Below are positions 52,862 to 62,200 of a stretch of 64,000 nt of DNA, piece after piece. Under the pieces are notes generated by a model. That model saw only the letters and a program-made list of their open reading frames with translations, did not search any database and was not told the origin of the DNA. The stretch is from contig JBBSBH010000024.1 of assembly GCA_038251405.1 (NCBI GenBank), positions 1 through 64,000 on the forward strand. The letters are read 5' to 3'. The translations under genes and the position numbers were made by a program. How positions within the stretch are numbered: the first letter of the stretch is position 1; every line of letters begins with the position of its first letter. This DNA is from JADJLQ01 sp038251405 (GTDB taxonomy: Bacteria > Bacteroidota > Bacteroidia > Chitinophagales > Saprospiraceae).

Positions 52862-54242
52862 GGTAGCTTTTGATTATTTTATTGATGGTATGTATCATAT
52901 TATTTGCAAGATCATCAGCTTTAGCCTTAGAAAAGCTTTCTGAATAAATTCTGATGATTGGTTCTGTATTTGATTTTCGTAAATGAATCCATTCATTCTG
53001 CATATTGATTTTAACACCATCCATAGTATTGATGTCAAATATTTTATATTCTTCCTTTACCTGATCAAGTATTTTGTCTACTAATGAGGCATCAGTCAAC
53101 TCTATTTTGTTTTTAGACATTTCATAGTTGGGCAGTGCAGATCTTAATATACTGGCGGTAGTTGATTTTTCAGCAAGGTGAGATAAAAACAAAGCTATTC
53201 CAACCAAAGCGTCTCTTCCATAATGCAAATCAGGATAAATAATACCACCATTACCTTCTCCACCGATTACCGCATGCACCTCCTTCATTTTTGCCACTAC
53301 ATTTACTTCACCCACAGCTGCTGGAAAATACTTGGCGCCATGCTCAACCGTAATATCCCGTAAGGCTAAGGTAGAAGACAGATTCGAAACAGTATTCCCA
53401 TTCTTGTGTTTTAAAATGTATTCAGCTATGGCTACTAATGTATATTCTTCACCAAAGGCAGATCCATTTTCGCAAACAAAAGCTAAACGGTCAACATCAG
53501 GATCTACTATAATCCCAAGATCTGCCTGCTCAGCAATTACAGCATTTTGAATGTCTACTATATGTTCTGGCAATGGCTCAGGGTTATGATTAAATACACC
53601 ACTCATCTCGCCATTGATCACCTTATATTCCACTCCTAGCTTTTCCAATAATGGTGGTATGGAAATAGCGCCGGTACTATTTATTGCATCCAATACAATT
53701 TTGTATTTTTTCTCCTTAATATGTGATGAGTTTACCAAGGGTAAATCCAAAATGGATTGAATATGTTCATTTATTATATTTCCGGATTCTTCGATTTTAC
53801 CCAGCTTATGATGTGAATGGTATATTAATTGGGAGGCCGCAAGCTCTAATATTTCAGAACCAGTTTCGTGGTCTACAAATTCTCCCTTTTCATTCATAAA
53901 CTTCAACGCATTCCAATTCATTGGGTTATGACTAGCGGTAATCATAATTCCGCCATGTGCTTTGTGGTTTATTATCGCCATCGCTATGGAGGGAGTAGTG
54001 CTAAGCCCTGCGTCCAGTACATGAATGCCCATTGAAACCAGGCAAGCATTGACCAGTGATTGTACCATTGCCCCTGAGTCTCGTCCATCTCTCCCTACAA
54101 AAACCATAGGTTTGGAAAACTTCTTGTTTAATTGAGCAGCAAATCCTGAAGTAAATGCTATAATATCCGGAGGAGTAAGGTTTTCTCCCGGGATTCCGCC
54201 TATGGTACCCCGAATACCTGAAATAGATTTTATTAATGTCAA
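52854..54242 (-). CDS. glmM: Phosphoglucosamine mutase (alpha-D-phosphohexomutase)
   Basis: A 462-residue four-domain mutase converting glucosamine-6-P to the 1-P for cell-wall precursors. The phosphoserine loop is TASHNPMNWNALKFM (Ser ~102), the metal loop DPDVDRLAF (three Asp), the sugar loop GEGNGGII and the phosphate-binding loop RKSNTEPIIRIYSE. GlmM fits best, but phosphomannomutase activity is possible in this family. First gene of the glmM-desulfurase-ribD run. Confidence 0.88.
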   Translation of the reverse strand: MTLIKSISGIRGTIGGIPGENLTPPDIIAFTSGFAAQLNKKFSKPMVFVGRDGRDSGAMVQSLVNACLVSMGIHVLDAGLSTTPSIAMAIINHKAHGGIMITASHNPMNWNALKFMNEKGEFVDHETGSEILELAASQLIYHSHHKLGKIEESGNIINEHIQSILDLPLVNSSHIKEKKYKIVLDAINSTGAISIPPLLEKLGVEYKVINGEMSGVFNHNPEPLPEHIVDIQNAVIAEQADLGIIVDPDVDRLAFVCENGSAFGEEYTLVAIAEYILKHKNGNTVSNLSSTLALRDITVEHGAKYFPAAVGEVNVVAKMKEVHAVIGGEGNGGIIYPDLHYGRDALVGIALFLSHLAEKSTTASILRSALPNYEMSKNKIELTDASLVDKILDQVKEEYKIFDINTMDGVKINMQNEWIHLRKSNTEPIIRIYSESFSKAKADDLANNMIHTINKIIKSYHG

Positions 54243-54357
54243 ACTGCTGAAGTTTAGGGCAGTAAAAATATAGTTTTGCTCCCAGATAATTTAATAAATC
54301 CATCTTCTGATAAAGATTGATTTTCATATTGTAATTCCCCACTTATCTTTATATCGA

Positions 54358-55470
54358 TTGGAAAATAAATCTGACATATTAGATAAGATAGCCACCTGGG
54401 CTACCTATATATATCTTGTCAGTTTTCCTTTTTCTATAGCGATGCAATCTATTTCACTTGGATTAATGGCGATTTTGATTCTTATTAAAGTCCTGGTAGA
54501 ACGAAGATCCTTTGTTTTTTTGGGGAATAGTGAAACCCTATCATGGATGATATTACCAATTATTTGTTTATTTTCTCTTTCCTATAGTCAAGACTATCAT
54601 CGAGGATGGAATGAATGGCTTTGCATGATACCCCTACTGGTTTTACCTTTATTTTTATCAACTTTTGATTTTTCTGAGTCATTTAGAATTTTTTCAAAAG
54701 TATTTATTGTGGCTATTTTAATAAGTGTCTTAGCTCACTTTACCTCTACTTTAGGTTTTGATTCGCTCAAAAGACAACGCATGGCCACCATCAGTTTGTT
54801 TTTTAGTATCGAAAATAATGGCTGGATTGCATGGAGTTTTGGTATCATTTCGTTTTTCATTAGTCGAAATAAATATATCAAAGTGAGCCTGATATTTATT
54901 GCCTTATGTTGCCTGGGGTATCTGGGTCAAACACTTTTAATAATTAGCTTAATGCTCTTTTACTTTTGTAATATTTGTTTTGAAAATGGACCTTCCATAC
55001 TGAAAAAGGCCATCTCCATTTTGATTCTTATCGCCATAATAGTCTTTATCTATTTTTCTTCATCATTGATTCAACAAGATTTTTCTTTATTACCAACTAA
55101 TGCAGATCAATTCTTAATTGAATTAAAGTTTTCACTAAATCAATGGTGGGAACATCCATTGAACGGAGTAGGGTATGGAAATTATATTCACGCCATGTGG
55201 AATGAATATAATGAACATCAAATGCAGAGTCCTTTGTCATATACTATGGATTTTTTTCACCTTTTAGTAAGCCTTGGGATTTTGGCAATAGTGGGGTTTT
55301 ATATGGTTATTAAATCTTATTTTATAAAATCTAAGGGTTTGAATATTAATGGAATATACTTTATTGCTTGTTTCTTCTATTTAACTCCATGTATTAGCCA
55401 GGTTTCAACTGCATCTTTTACAATAGCACTTATTTTTGCAAATAATTTTTTTAAAGAAATTGAACTCTAA
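54358..55470 (+). CDS. O-antigen ligase-like polytopic membrane protein
   Basis: A 370-residue protein with about ten transmembrane helices and one large outside loop (~245-300) containing WWEHPLNGVGYGNYIHAM, the Wzy_C pattern of O-antigen ligases and polymerases. It opens with a TTG (54358); the next ATG (residue 29) would remove part of helix 1, so TTG is kept. The sugar substrate is unknown, and no other surface-polysaccharide gene is near. Divergent from glmM over 115 bp. Confidence 0.75.
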   Translation: MENKSDILDKIATWATYIYLVSFPFSIAMQSISLGLMAILILIKVLVERRSFVFLGNSETLSWMILPIICLFSLSYSQDYHRGWNEWLCMIPLLVLPLFLSTFDFSESFRIFSKVFIVAILISVLAHFTSTLGFDSLKRQRMATISLFFSIENNGWIAWSFGIISFFISRNKYIKVSLIFIALCCLGYLGQTLLIISLMLFYFCNICFENGPSILKKAISILILIAIIVFIYFSSSLIQQDFSLLPTNADQFLIELKFSLNQWWEHPLNGVGYGNYIHAMWNEYNEHQMQSPLSYTMDFFHLLVSLGILAIVGFYMVIKSYFIKSKGLNINGIYFIACFFYLTPCISQVSTASFTIALIFANNFFKEIEL

Positions 55471-55729
55471 ACTCTATTATTCTCAATTAATTACATATTA
55501 GATAAATTTGAGAAATTAAAAAAGTAAATTTTGTAAGAACTAATTTAACTTTCTTTTGCGTTAAATAACTTACCAAAATAGAACTCATAATAATCCCTAA
55601 ATCGTCTCATTGCCTTGATTTTATGAATTTTTAGCATGGTTTTTGAATAATAAGAATTTAACTATTCTTTGATTTGGGTAAAATGTTTAGATATCTATCA
55701 ATCAGTAGCATATATATTTTTATTTAAAA

Positions 55730-56767
55730 ATGAGTCGTATGAGTAAATTTAGACAAAGTGTATGTAAGGGTCTGATTTTGATAATAATATCGACTTTAAC
55801 TTTTAGTAACCTTAAAAGTCAGGATTTGCATTATTCTCAATTTTACAATGCCCATGTAAATATTAATCCTGGCCTTACAGGCATTTTTAATGGTGATGTT
55901 CGCATGGCTGCAAATTATCGCAATCAATGGTCTATACTGCCTATACCTTATTCGACAGTAACCGGTGCTTATGATATGAAACTTTATCGCAAGCAAAAAA
56001 CTGATTTTTTTGGTGCCGGACTTGTCTTCAATTATGATCAGGCAGGAGATTCTAAATTGAGTCTGGCTACCTTGGGTTTGAACGGATCCTACAGTATTCC
56101 TGTTCAAAAAACCGGCTTTCTTACATTTGGAGCTCAATTAGGCTTCTCCAGGAGAGCCTTCTCACTGGACGATCTCACATTTGATGAACAGTGGGACGGT
56201 GTTCAGTTTGTGGCTAATAAAAGCGTAACTGAGGCTTTTGACCGGAAATCATTGTTTATTCCTGATTTATCCACAGGAATAAATTATAGATGGCAAAAAA
56301 GCAGTCGCAGCAAGGCCGATTTTGGTATAGCAGCATTTCATATTAATAATCCCCGAAACCCTTTTTATTCTGATGATAAAGCTGTGAAATTACCTATTCG
56401 TTTTGCAATAAATACATTGATGCAATACCAGGTTTCCGGGTCTGTTGATTTATTAATACATGGAATTGCACAATTCCAAAGACCTTATAAAGAAATTGTA
56501 GTTGGCCTGGGGCCCAAATTCTACCTGAATCAAAAAAGGGGCAAAAATTTTGCTATTGGACTTTTTGGAATGTATAGATTTAAAGATGCCATAGCACCCG
56601 CACTTCAATTGTATATTAACGAATTACAGTTTGGAATTAGCTATGATGTGAATACCTCGCCATTTAAAGTTGCATCTAATAAAAAGGGTGGCCCAGAATT
56701 TTCACTTACATATATAATAACGAAAGTAAAACCTCTCAGTCAATTCAAAGCTTGTCCCATATTTTAA
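55730..56767 (+). CDS. PorP/SprF family type IX secretion membrane protein
   Basis: A 345-residue outer-membrane barrel with a signal peptide (to ~residue 29, SNLKSQ) and the family start LHYSQFYNAHVNINPGLTGIFNGDVRMAANYRNQW in outline (Q-F-Y-N-A, N-P-G-L-T-G, Y-R-N-Q-W). Late strands show FGISYDVNTSP and FSLTYIITK. SprF-like proteins help deliver or anchor partner adhesins at the surface. It is the first gene of a three-gene cassette with a PorE-like OmpA protein (13 bp) and a giant adhesin. Confidence 0.92.
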   Translation: MSRMSKFRQSVCKGLILIIISTLTFSNLKSQDLHYSQFYNAHVNINPGLTGIFNGDVRMAANYRNQWSILPIPYSTVTGAYDMKLYRKQKTDFFGAGLVFNYDQAGDSKLSLATLGLNGSYSIPVQKTGFLTFGAQLGFSRRAFSLDDLTFDEQWDGVQFVANKSVTEAFDRKSLFIPDLSTGINYRWQKSSRSKADFGIAAFHINNPRNPFYSDDKAVKLPIRFAINTLMQYQVSGSVDLLIHGIAQFQRPYKEIVVGLGPKFYLNQKRGKNFAIGLFGMYRFKDAIAPALQLYINELQFGISYDVNTSPFKVASNKKGGPEFSLTYIITKVKPLSQFKACPIF

Positions 56768-56780
56768 TCTGAACCCGAGT

Positions 56781-59234
56781 ATGAAGATCAAAAGTACAAT
56801 TACCATTTCATTCATCTTACTCCTGGCTATTGGGAGTATGTATGGACAAACTTTAAAGGCTTTCTCCAAGGCTGCAGACGAAGCTTATATGAAGAAAGAT
56901 TATTACTCTTCATTGGTATACAATATCGATGCATTAGAATTCGATAGTACCAAAATAGATCGTTTACACGCTGCTGCGGAGGCTGCCCGTAATTTAAACT
57001 CTTATATAGTAGCTGAGAAATTTTATGAGCAAGTAGTAGCATTGGACAAAAAGGATAATTTTTCATTGGATAAATACTACCTCGCTTCCATGAAACAATC
57101 CCAAGGTAAATACCAGGAAGCCAAAGATGCATACAATATGTACTTAACTGAAAACAAGGGAGAAGATGCATATTATACTCAAAAAGCCGATAAGGAGATT
57201 AAAGCCAGCGATTGGGCATTGGAGCAAGTGAATAAAACGATGGAAGGTGTGCAAGTATCCCAACTTGGTGATGATATTAATACTAATTATTCTGAGTTTG
57301 GTGGGATTCGAAAAGGTGATAGCCTTATTTATTCATCCATGAGATTTGAAGTGCCTGGAGATAAAACATTTCCCAGGAAAACATATTCTAATTTATTAAT
57401 GCAGGTAAATGGAATCAGTAACGATGGATTGCAAAATTTAAATAATCCTATGGCCCATACGGCTCATACGGCAATTAATTCAAAGAATAACAGAATGTAT
57501 TTCACCATTTGTGAATATCTGAATGCTGCTGATATTCGATGTGATCTTTACTATAGAGACTATAACAGTTCTGGTTTTGGAGACTCCAGGAAAATCCCAT
57601 CCCCTATAAATGGAGCAGCGTTTACTTCTACTCAACCCACAGTTGGATTAGATCCTGTCAACCAACAAGAAATTCTATACTGGGTGTCGGATAGAAAGGA
57701 TGGAAAGGGCAAAATGGATATCTGGTATGCACATATTACCGGAGATTCCACGTTTAGTGAACCCATAAATTTGTCAGCTATTAACACGGCTGAAAACGAT
57801 ATTACTCCATTTTATCATTTGCCTACCAGCGAACTGTATTTTAGTACAGATGGAAGAATCGGAATGGGTGGTTTTGATGTTTACAAATCTGTTCTAAAAA
57901 ATGGAATCTGGCTTGATCCTGAGCATACCGGGGTGCCCATCAATACTAGCTATAATGATATCTATTTTACTCTTTCTCCTGATGGTAAAAAAGGCTTGTT
58001 ATCATCAAACAGGGTGGGGTCAAAATACCTGGATGAATTGCAAAAAGCTTGCTGCTATGATATTTATGATGTAACGATGGAACCTATAAAGATTGAACTA
58101 CTGGTTACTGCGTTTGACAAGAATACACTGGAATCACTAAAAGGGGCCACGGTAACACTAAAGAACCTTACGGACCCTGGTGCTCCAGATATAGTTGTGT
58201 CTAATTTTGACGGTAATGATTTTAATTTTAGCCCGGAGAGAAATAAAGATTATCAAATCATTGCCCAAAAACCCGGGTATAAATCTGACTCCGTAAGTAT
58301 ATCTACATATGGTATCGATCATTCACAAAAAATGGAGAAGAAAGTCTACCTCGAAACTGATAAGATAGATTTGGATGTATTCACTTTTGATAAGAAAACG
58401 AGTGAAGCATTGCAAGGAGCAGAAGTCACGCTCATAGATCTCACGGATAGTAGCAAAGTAATAGCCAAAACAAATTATAATGGAAATGATTTTCATTTTC
58501 CGCTCATCAGAGGACATCAGTATCGGATAATTGCAAATAAAAAAGGATACAATCCTGCTACAGCCACTATTGATACCAGGGAGGTAAAAGCCAATACCAT
58601 TACTCAAAATATGTATCTCGATATCGGAGACATTTATTCATTCTTACCATTGATATTATTTTTTGACAATGATCAGCCGGATATCAGATCGTATAAGCCC
58701 CGTACAGATAAGGTTTATAGTGAGACCTATCCACCCTATTATGCGCGTAAAGAAGAGTATAAGGACCAATGGGCTAGTAAGTTATCAACAGAAGAAATAC
58801 ATACCTCTGATCAAGCGTATGAAAACTTCTTTAATGATCGATTAAAAAAAGGCAAAGAAGACTTATCTAAATTTTTAGATATACTAATAAGCATGCTTGA
58901 GCGAGGTGATCAGTTTGAAATATTCCTGAAAGGATATGCCAGCCCCCGGGCCAGCACGCAATACAATTTAATATTAGGCCAACGAAGAATATTCAGTGTA
59001 AAAAATGAATTACTAAAGTATGGAGATGGTGTATTGAAGAAATTTCTTGACAGTAAACAACTACAAATTGCTGAAAAATCTTTTGGAGAAATCACAGCAC
59101 CCAAAGGGGTAAGCGATAATGTAAATAATCAACGGCTTTCAGTATTTAGCCTGGATGCTACCAATGAGCGAAGAGTAGAAATAGTGGATATCAAGAAAGA
59201 TGATTCGAGAACAAAACCTGTAAACCGAAATTAA
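56781..59234 (+). CDS. PorE-like OmpA family protein (TPR, propeller, regulatory repeats, OmpA)
   Basis: An 817-residue envelope protein. A signal peptide (1-22) is followed by a TPR region (~28-130), WD40-like/PD40 blades (~150-425; FGGIRKGDSLIYSSMRFE, LYFSTDGRIGMGGFDVY, FTLSPDGKKGLLSSNR), two carboxypeptidase-regulatory-like beta domains (~432-525 and ~526-610, the pair similar to each other) and an OmpA C-terminal domain with LILFFDNDQPDIRS and FEIFLKGYASPRASTQYNL. This order matches PorE of the T9SS, which binds peptidoglycan. Here it probably ties the PorP-adhesin system to the cell wall. Confidence 0.85.
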   Translation: MKIKSTITISFILLLAIGSMYGQTLKAFSKAADEAYMKKDYYSSLVYNIDALEFDSTKIDRLHAAAEAARNLNSYIVAEKFYEQVVALDKKDNFSLDKYYLASMKQSQGKYQEAKDAYNMYLTENKGEDAYYTQKADKEIKASDWALEQVNKTMEGVQVSQLGDDINTNYSEFGGIRKGDSLIYSSMRFEVPGDKTFPRKTYSNLLMQVNGISNDGLQNLNNPMAHTAHTAINSKNNRMYFTICEYLNAADIRCDLYYRDYNSSGFGDSRKIPSPINGAAFTSTQPTVGLDPVNQQEILYWVSDRKDGKGKMDIWYAHITGDSTFSEPINLSAINTAENDITPFYHLPTSELYFSTDGRIGMGGFDVYKSVLKNGIWLDPEHTGVPINTSYNDIYFTLSPDGKKGLLSSNRVGSKYLDELQKACCYDIYDVTMEPIKIELLVTAFDKNTLESLKGATVTLKNLTDPGAPDIVVSNFDGNDFNFSPERNKDYQIIAQKPGYKSDSVSISTYGIDHSQKMEKKVYLETDKIDLDVFTFDKKTSEALQGAEVTLIDLTDSSKVIAKTNYNGNDFHFPLIRGHQYRIIANKKGYNPATATIDTREVKANTITQNMYLDIGDIYSFLPLILFFDNDQPDIRSYKPRTDKVYSETYPPYYARKEEYKDQWASKLSTEEIHTSDQAYENFFNDRLKKGKEDLSKFLDILISMLERGDQFEIFLKGYASPRASTQYNLILGQRRIFSVKNELLKYGDGVLKKFLDSKQLQIAEKSFGEITAPKGVSDNVNNQRLSVFSLDATNERRVEIVDIKKDDSRTKPVNRN

Positions 59235-59235
59235 T

Positions 59236-59241
59236 AGGAGG
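59236..59241 (+). promoter_or_regulatory. Strong Shine-Dalgarno site of the giant adhesin gene
   Basis: AGGAGG lies five bases before the ATG at 59247. It is one of only two such strong sites noted in the window. Confidence 0.65.
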
Positions 59242-59246
59242 CAACT

Positions 59247-62200
59247 ATGAAAAAAGTATCTATGGAGACGATGCGGAAAAAAATTATTAGCTGGTGTGCA
59301 ATGATTGCTTTCTTATTGATTGCAGATCATGCTCAAGCTACGCATATAGTAGGAGGCAATATTTCCTATAGGTGTTTAGGAAGAAACACTTATGAGATAA
59401 ATGTTACCATCAGGCGAGATTGCTTTAATGGTGACCCTGAAGCGTTTTTTGATGATCCGGCATCCGTCGGAATATTTGATCAAAGTGGACAATTACTTAC
59501 GCAATATGGAGTGAAAGGCCAGCTTCTTATGAGACTAAAAATAAATGATACACTTAGCGAGCCTATAATGGAAAGCTTGTGTTCCCTGGATGGTATCAAT
59601 TCCTTTTGTTTTCATGAGACCAGATATTCTGCTACCATTACATTACCTGTAAGAGCGGGTGGATATTATTTTGAATATCAGCGGTGTTGTAGAAATATGC
59701 CTTTGGTAAATATAGTTGCTCCACTGGAGACAGGTGCATCCTGGATTGTACATATTAATGACGAAGCTCAGGCCGTTTGCAATAGCTCTCCGGAATTTAA
59801 AAATTGGTCACCGATATTTTTGTGCGTCGGTCAACCATATGATTTTGATCATAGCGCAACCGATGAAGATGGAGACTCTTTAGTTTATAAATTATGGACT
59901 CCCTATTCAGGTGCTACAAAGAATTTTCCAAAGCCCCAGCCACCGAACAACCCCGATTTTAAACAAATTTCGTGGCTAGCACCTTATAGTGAAAGCAATA
60001 TGCTGGGCGATGGTGAGTCCCGATTAACTATTGATAGCAGAACAGGCAAATTAAATGCAATACCAAATACCATAGGCCAATTCTTGATAGGAGTGTTAGT
60101 AGAGGAATATCGCAATGGAAAATTATTAAGCACTGTTCACAGAGATTACGAAGTAAAGGTGTTGGATTGCTCTAACTTAGTAGATGCAAGAATAATTGCA
60201 CCATCTTTGCAATGTGACAATTTAACTGTGAATTTTAAACAAAACAGTATAAATAATACTAAATCAGAATGGTTCTTTGATTTTGACAAAAATAGAAATG
60301 CAACCAGTACTGAAGCTGAGCCCACTTATAAATATACCGATACAGGGACTTATAAAGTAGCATTAGTAGTTACCCGTGATGGCTCTTGCTATGATACAGC
60401 ATTTCAAATTGTGAGATTAAAAAATAGTAAAGCCACTACTGTTGATTTTGACTACAAAGGTGGAGCTTGTATTGATGGCAATCTCACTCTTTCTCTCATC
60501 GATAAAAGTACTGGAGTAGCCTCCGATGCAAAGTATACCTGGACTATTTCATATGGAAGTGAAAAATTGACATCCAATCTTAGAAATCCAATAGTTACAG
60601 TGCCTAATAGTGTAATGGCCACTATAAAATTAGTAATCAGTGAAGATGGAAATGGATGTTTAGTGGAAAATACAAAGTCTATAACCACTTCCTTTATTAA
60701 CCCCGAATACCATTTTGATCAGGTGGCTGTTTGTACAGGCGATACCTCTAAAATTCAATTTATTGCAGTAGATTCTATCAAAGGGAAATATAACTATCAA
60801 TGGGATCCTAGCCCATTAATTGTAGCAGGAGGTAATACCCCGATGCCAACAATTGTATCCACTAATGATCAGTCCATTTATCTCTATGTAACTATTGATA
60901 ATAAATCCGGATGCACCAGTCGAGACTCTATTTTAATTATTTCAAAATCCAAAGCTAATCTATCCTATCTCTTTGAAAATAAATGTGGTTCACTAACTAT
61001 AAAAATTATAAATTCCAGTGATGCACTGGCTGATTTGACCTGGGACTTTGGAGATGGTAGTACATCAACTGAGCGAGAACCAAGTCATACTTATGCAAAA
61101 GCAGGAGAGTATACAGTGACTCTATCTACTAAGCAGGGTTGTGCACCAGCGCTATCAAAGAAATTCCATATAGGAGACTTTGCGTGCAAAAATGAAATTG
61201 ATTCACTGAATGCATGTGTGGGCGATATCATTGGTGTCAATCCTAAGGCAAATCCTAATTATACTTATAAATGGAGACCTAGCGATAAACTAAGTAATCT
61301 AAATGTCGATAATCCATTGTTTACAGTTGATAAGTCTCGCACCTTTGTTGCTGATATTTGCGATAAAAACACAGGAATAGGACTGGGTACTTTTACGGTA
61401 ATAGTGAAGACTCCGGTATCGGATGCGATAAATTCTATTTCAGATACGATACTTGTATGTGCAGGAATTCCTGTAAGCTTAAATCCAAATGGAAACCCAA
61501 ATCTTAAGTATGAATGGTCCCCAGCTACAGGTTTAGATAATCCAAATGCAATAAATCCGAAGGTTACAGTAAGTGAAACCACTCCATATTCAGTGAAAGT
61601 AACGGACCCAGCTGATACTTGTATTTTATCAAAAAGCGTATTAGTCATCATTCCTTCTAAAATCGCTCTGGACCTTATTCCAGATAGTTTAGAAGCTTGT
61701 ACTGCAGTTCCAATTGCATTAAATCCTCAGGGAAAGGTCGATCCTAACCTTACTTACAAATGGTCGCCTGCAGAATTTTTAGATAATTCTAATGTATTTA
61801 ACCCGAAAGCCACTATTAGTAAAGTGACCGTATTTACTGTAATAATTACTGATAAACGATTTTCTAATTGTACCGTCACTAAAACAATTAAAATTAAAAT
61901 TTCGCTTGTAAACGAATTACAAAATATTCCCGATAGTGTAGATGTTTGCGCAGGTAGTCCTACTCCCATAAATCCTAAGGGGGACTCAAGATTTAAATAT
62001 GAATGGTCACCAGCAACCGGACTAGATAATGCAAATATTGCAAATCCAAAAGCTACGGTCAACCAAACCACTACCTACACGGCTAAAATAACGGATACTC
62101 AAAGTGGAAATTGTACTTTGTCGAAATCAGTAAAAGTAAAGACTCCGGTATCGGATGCGATAAATTCTATTTCAGATACAATACTTGCTTGTACTGGAAA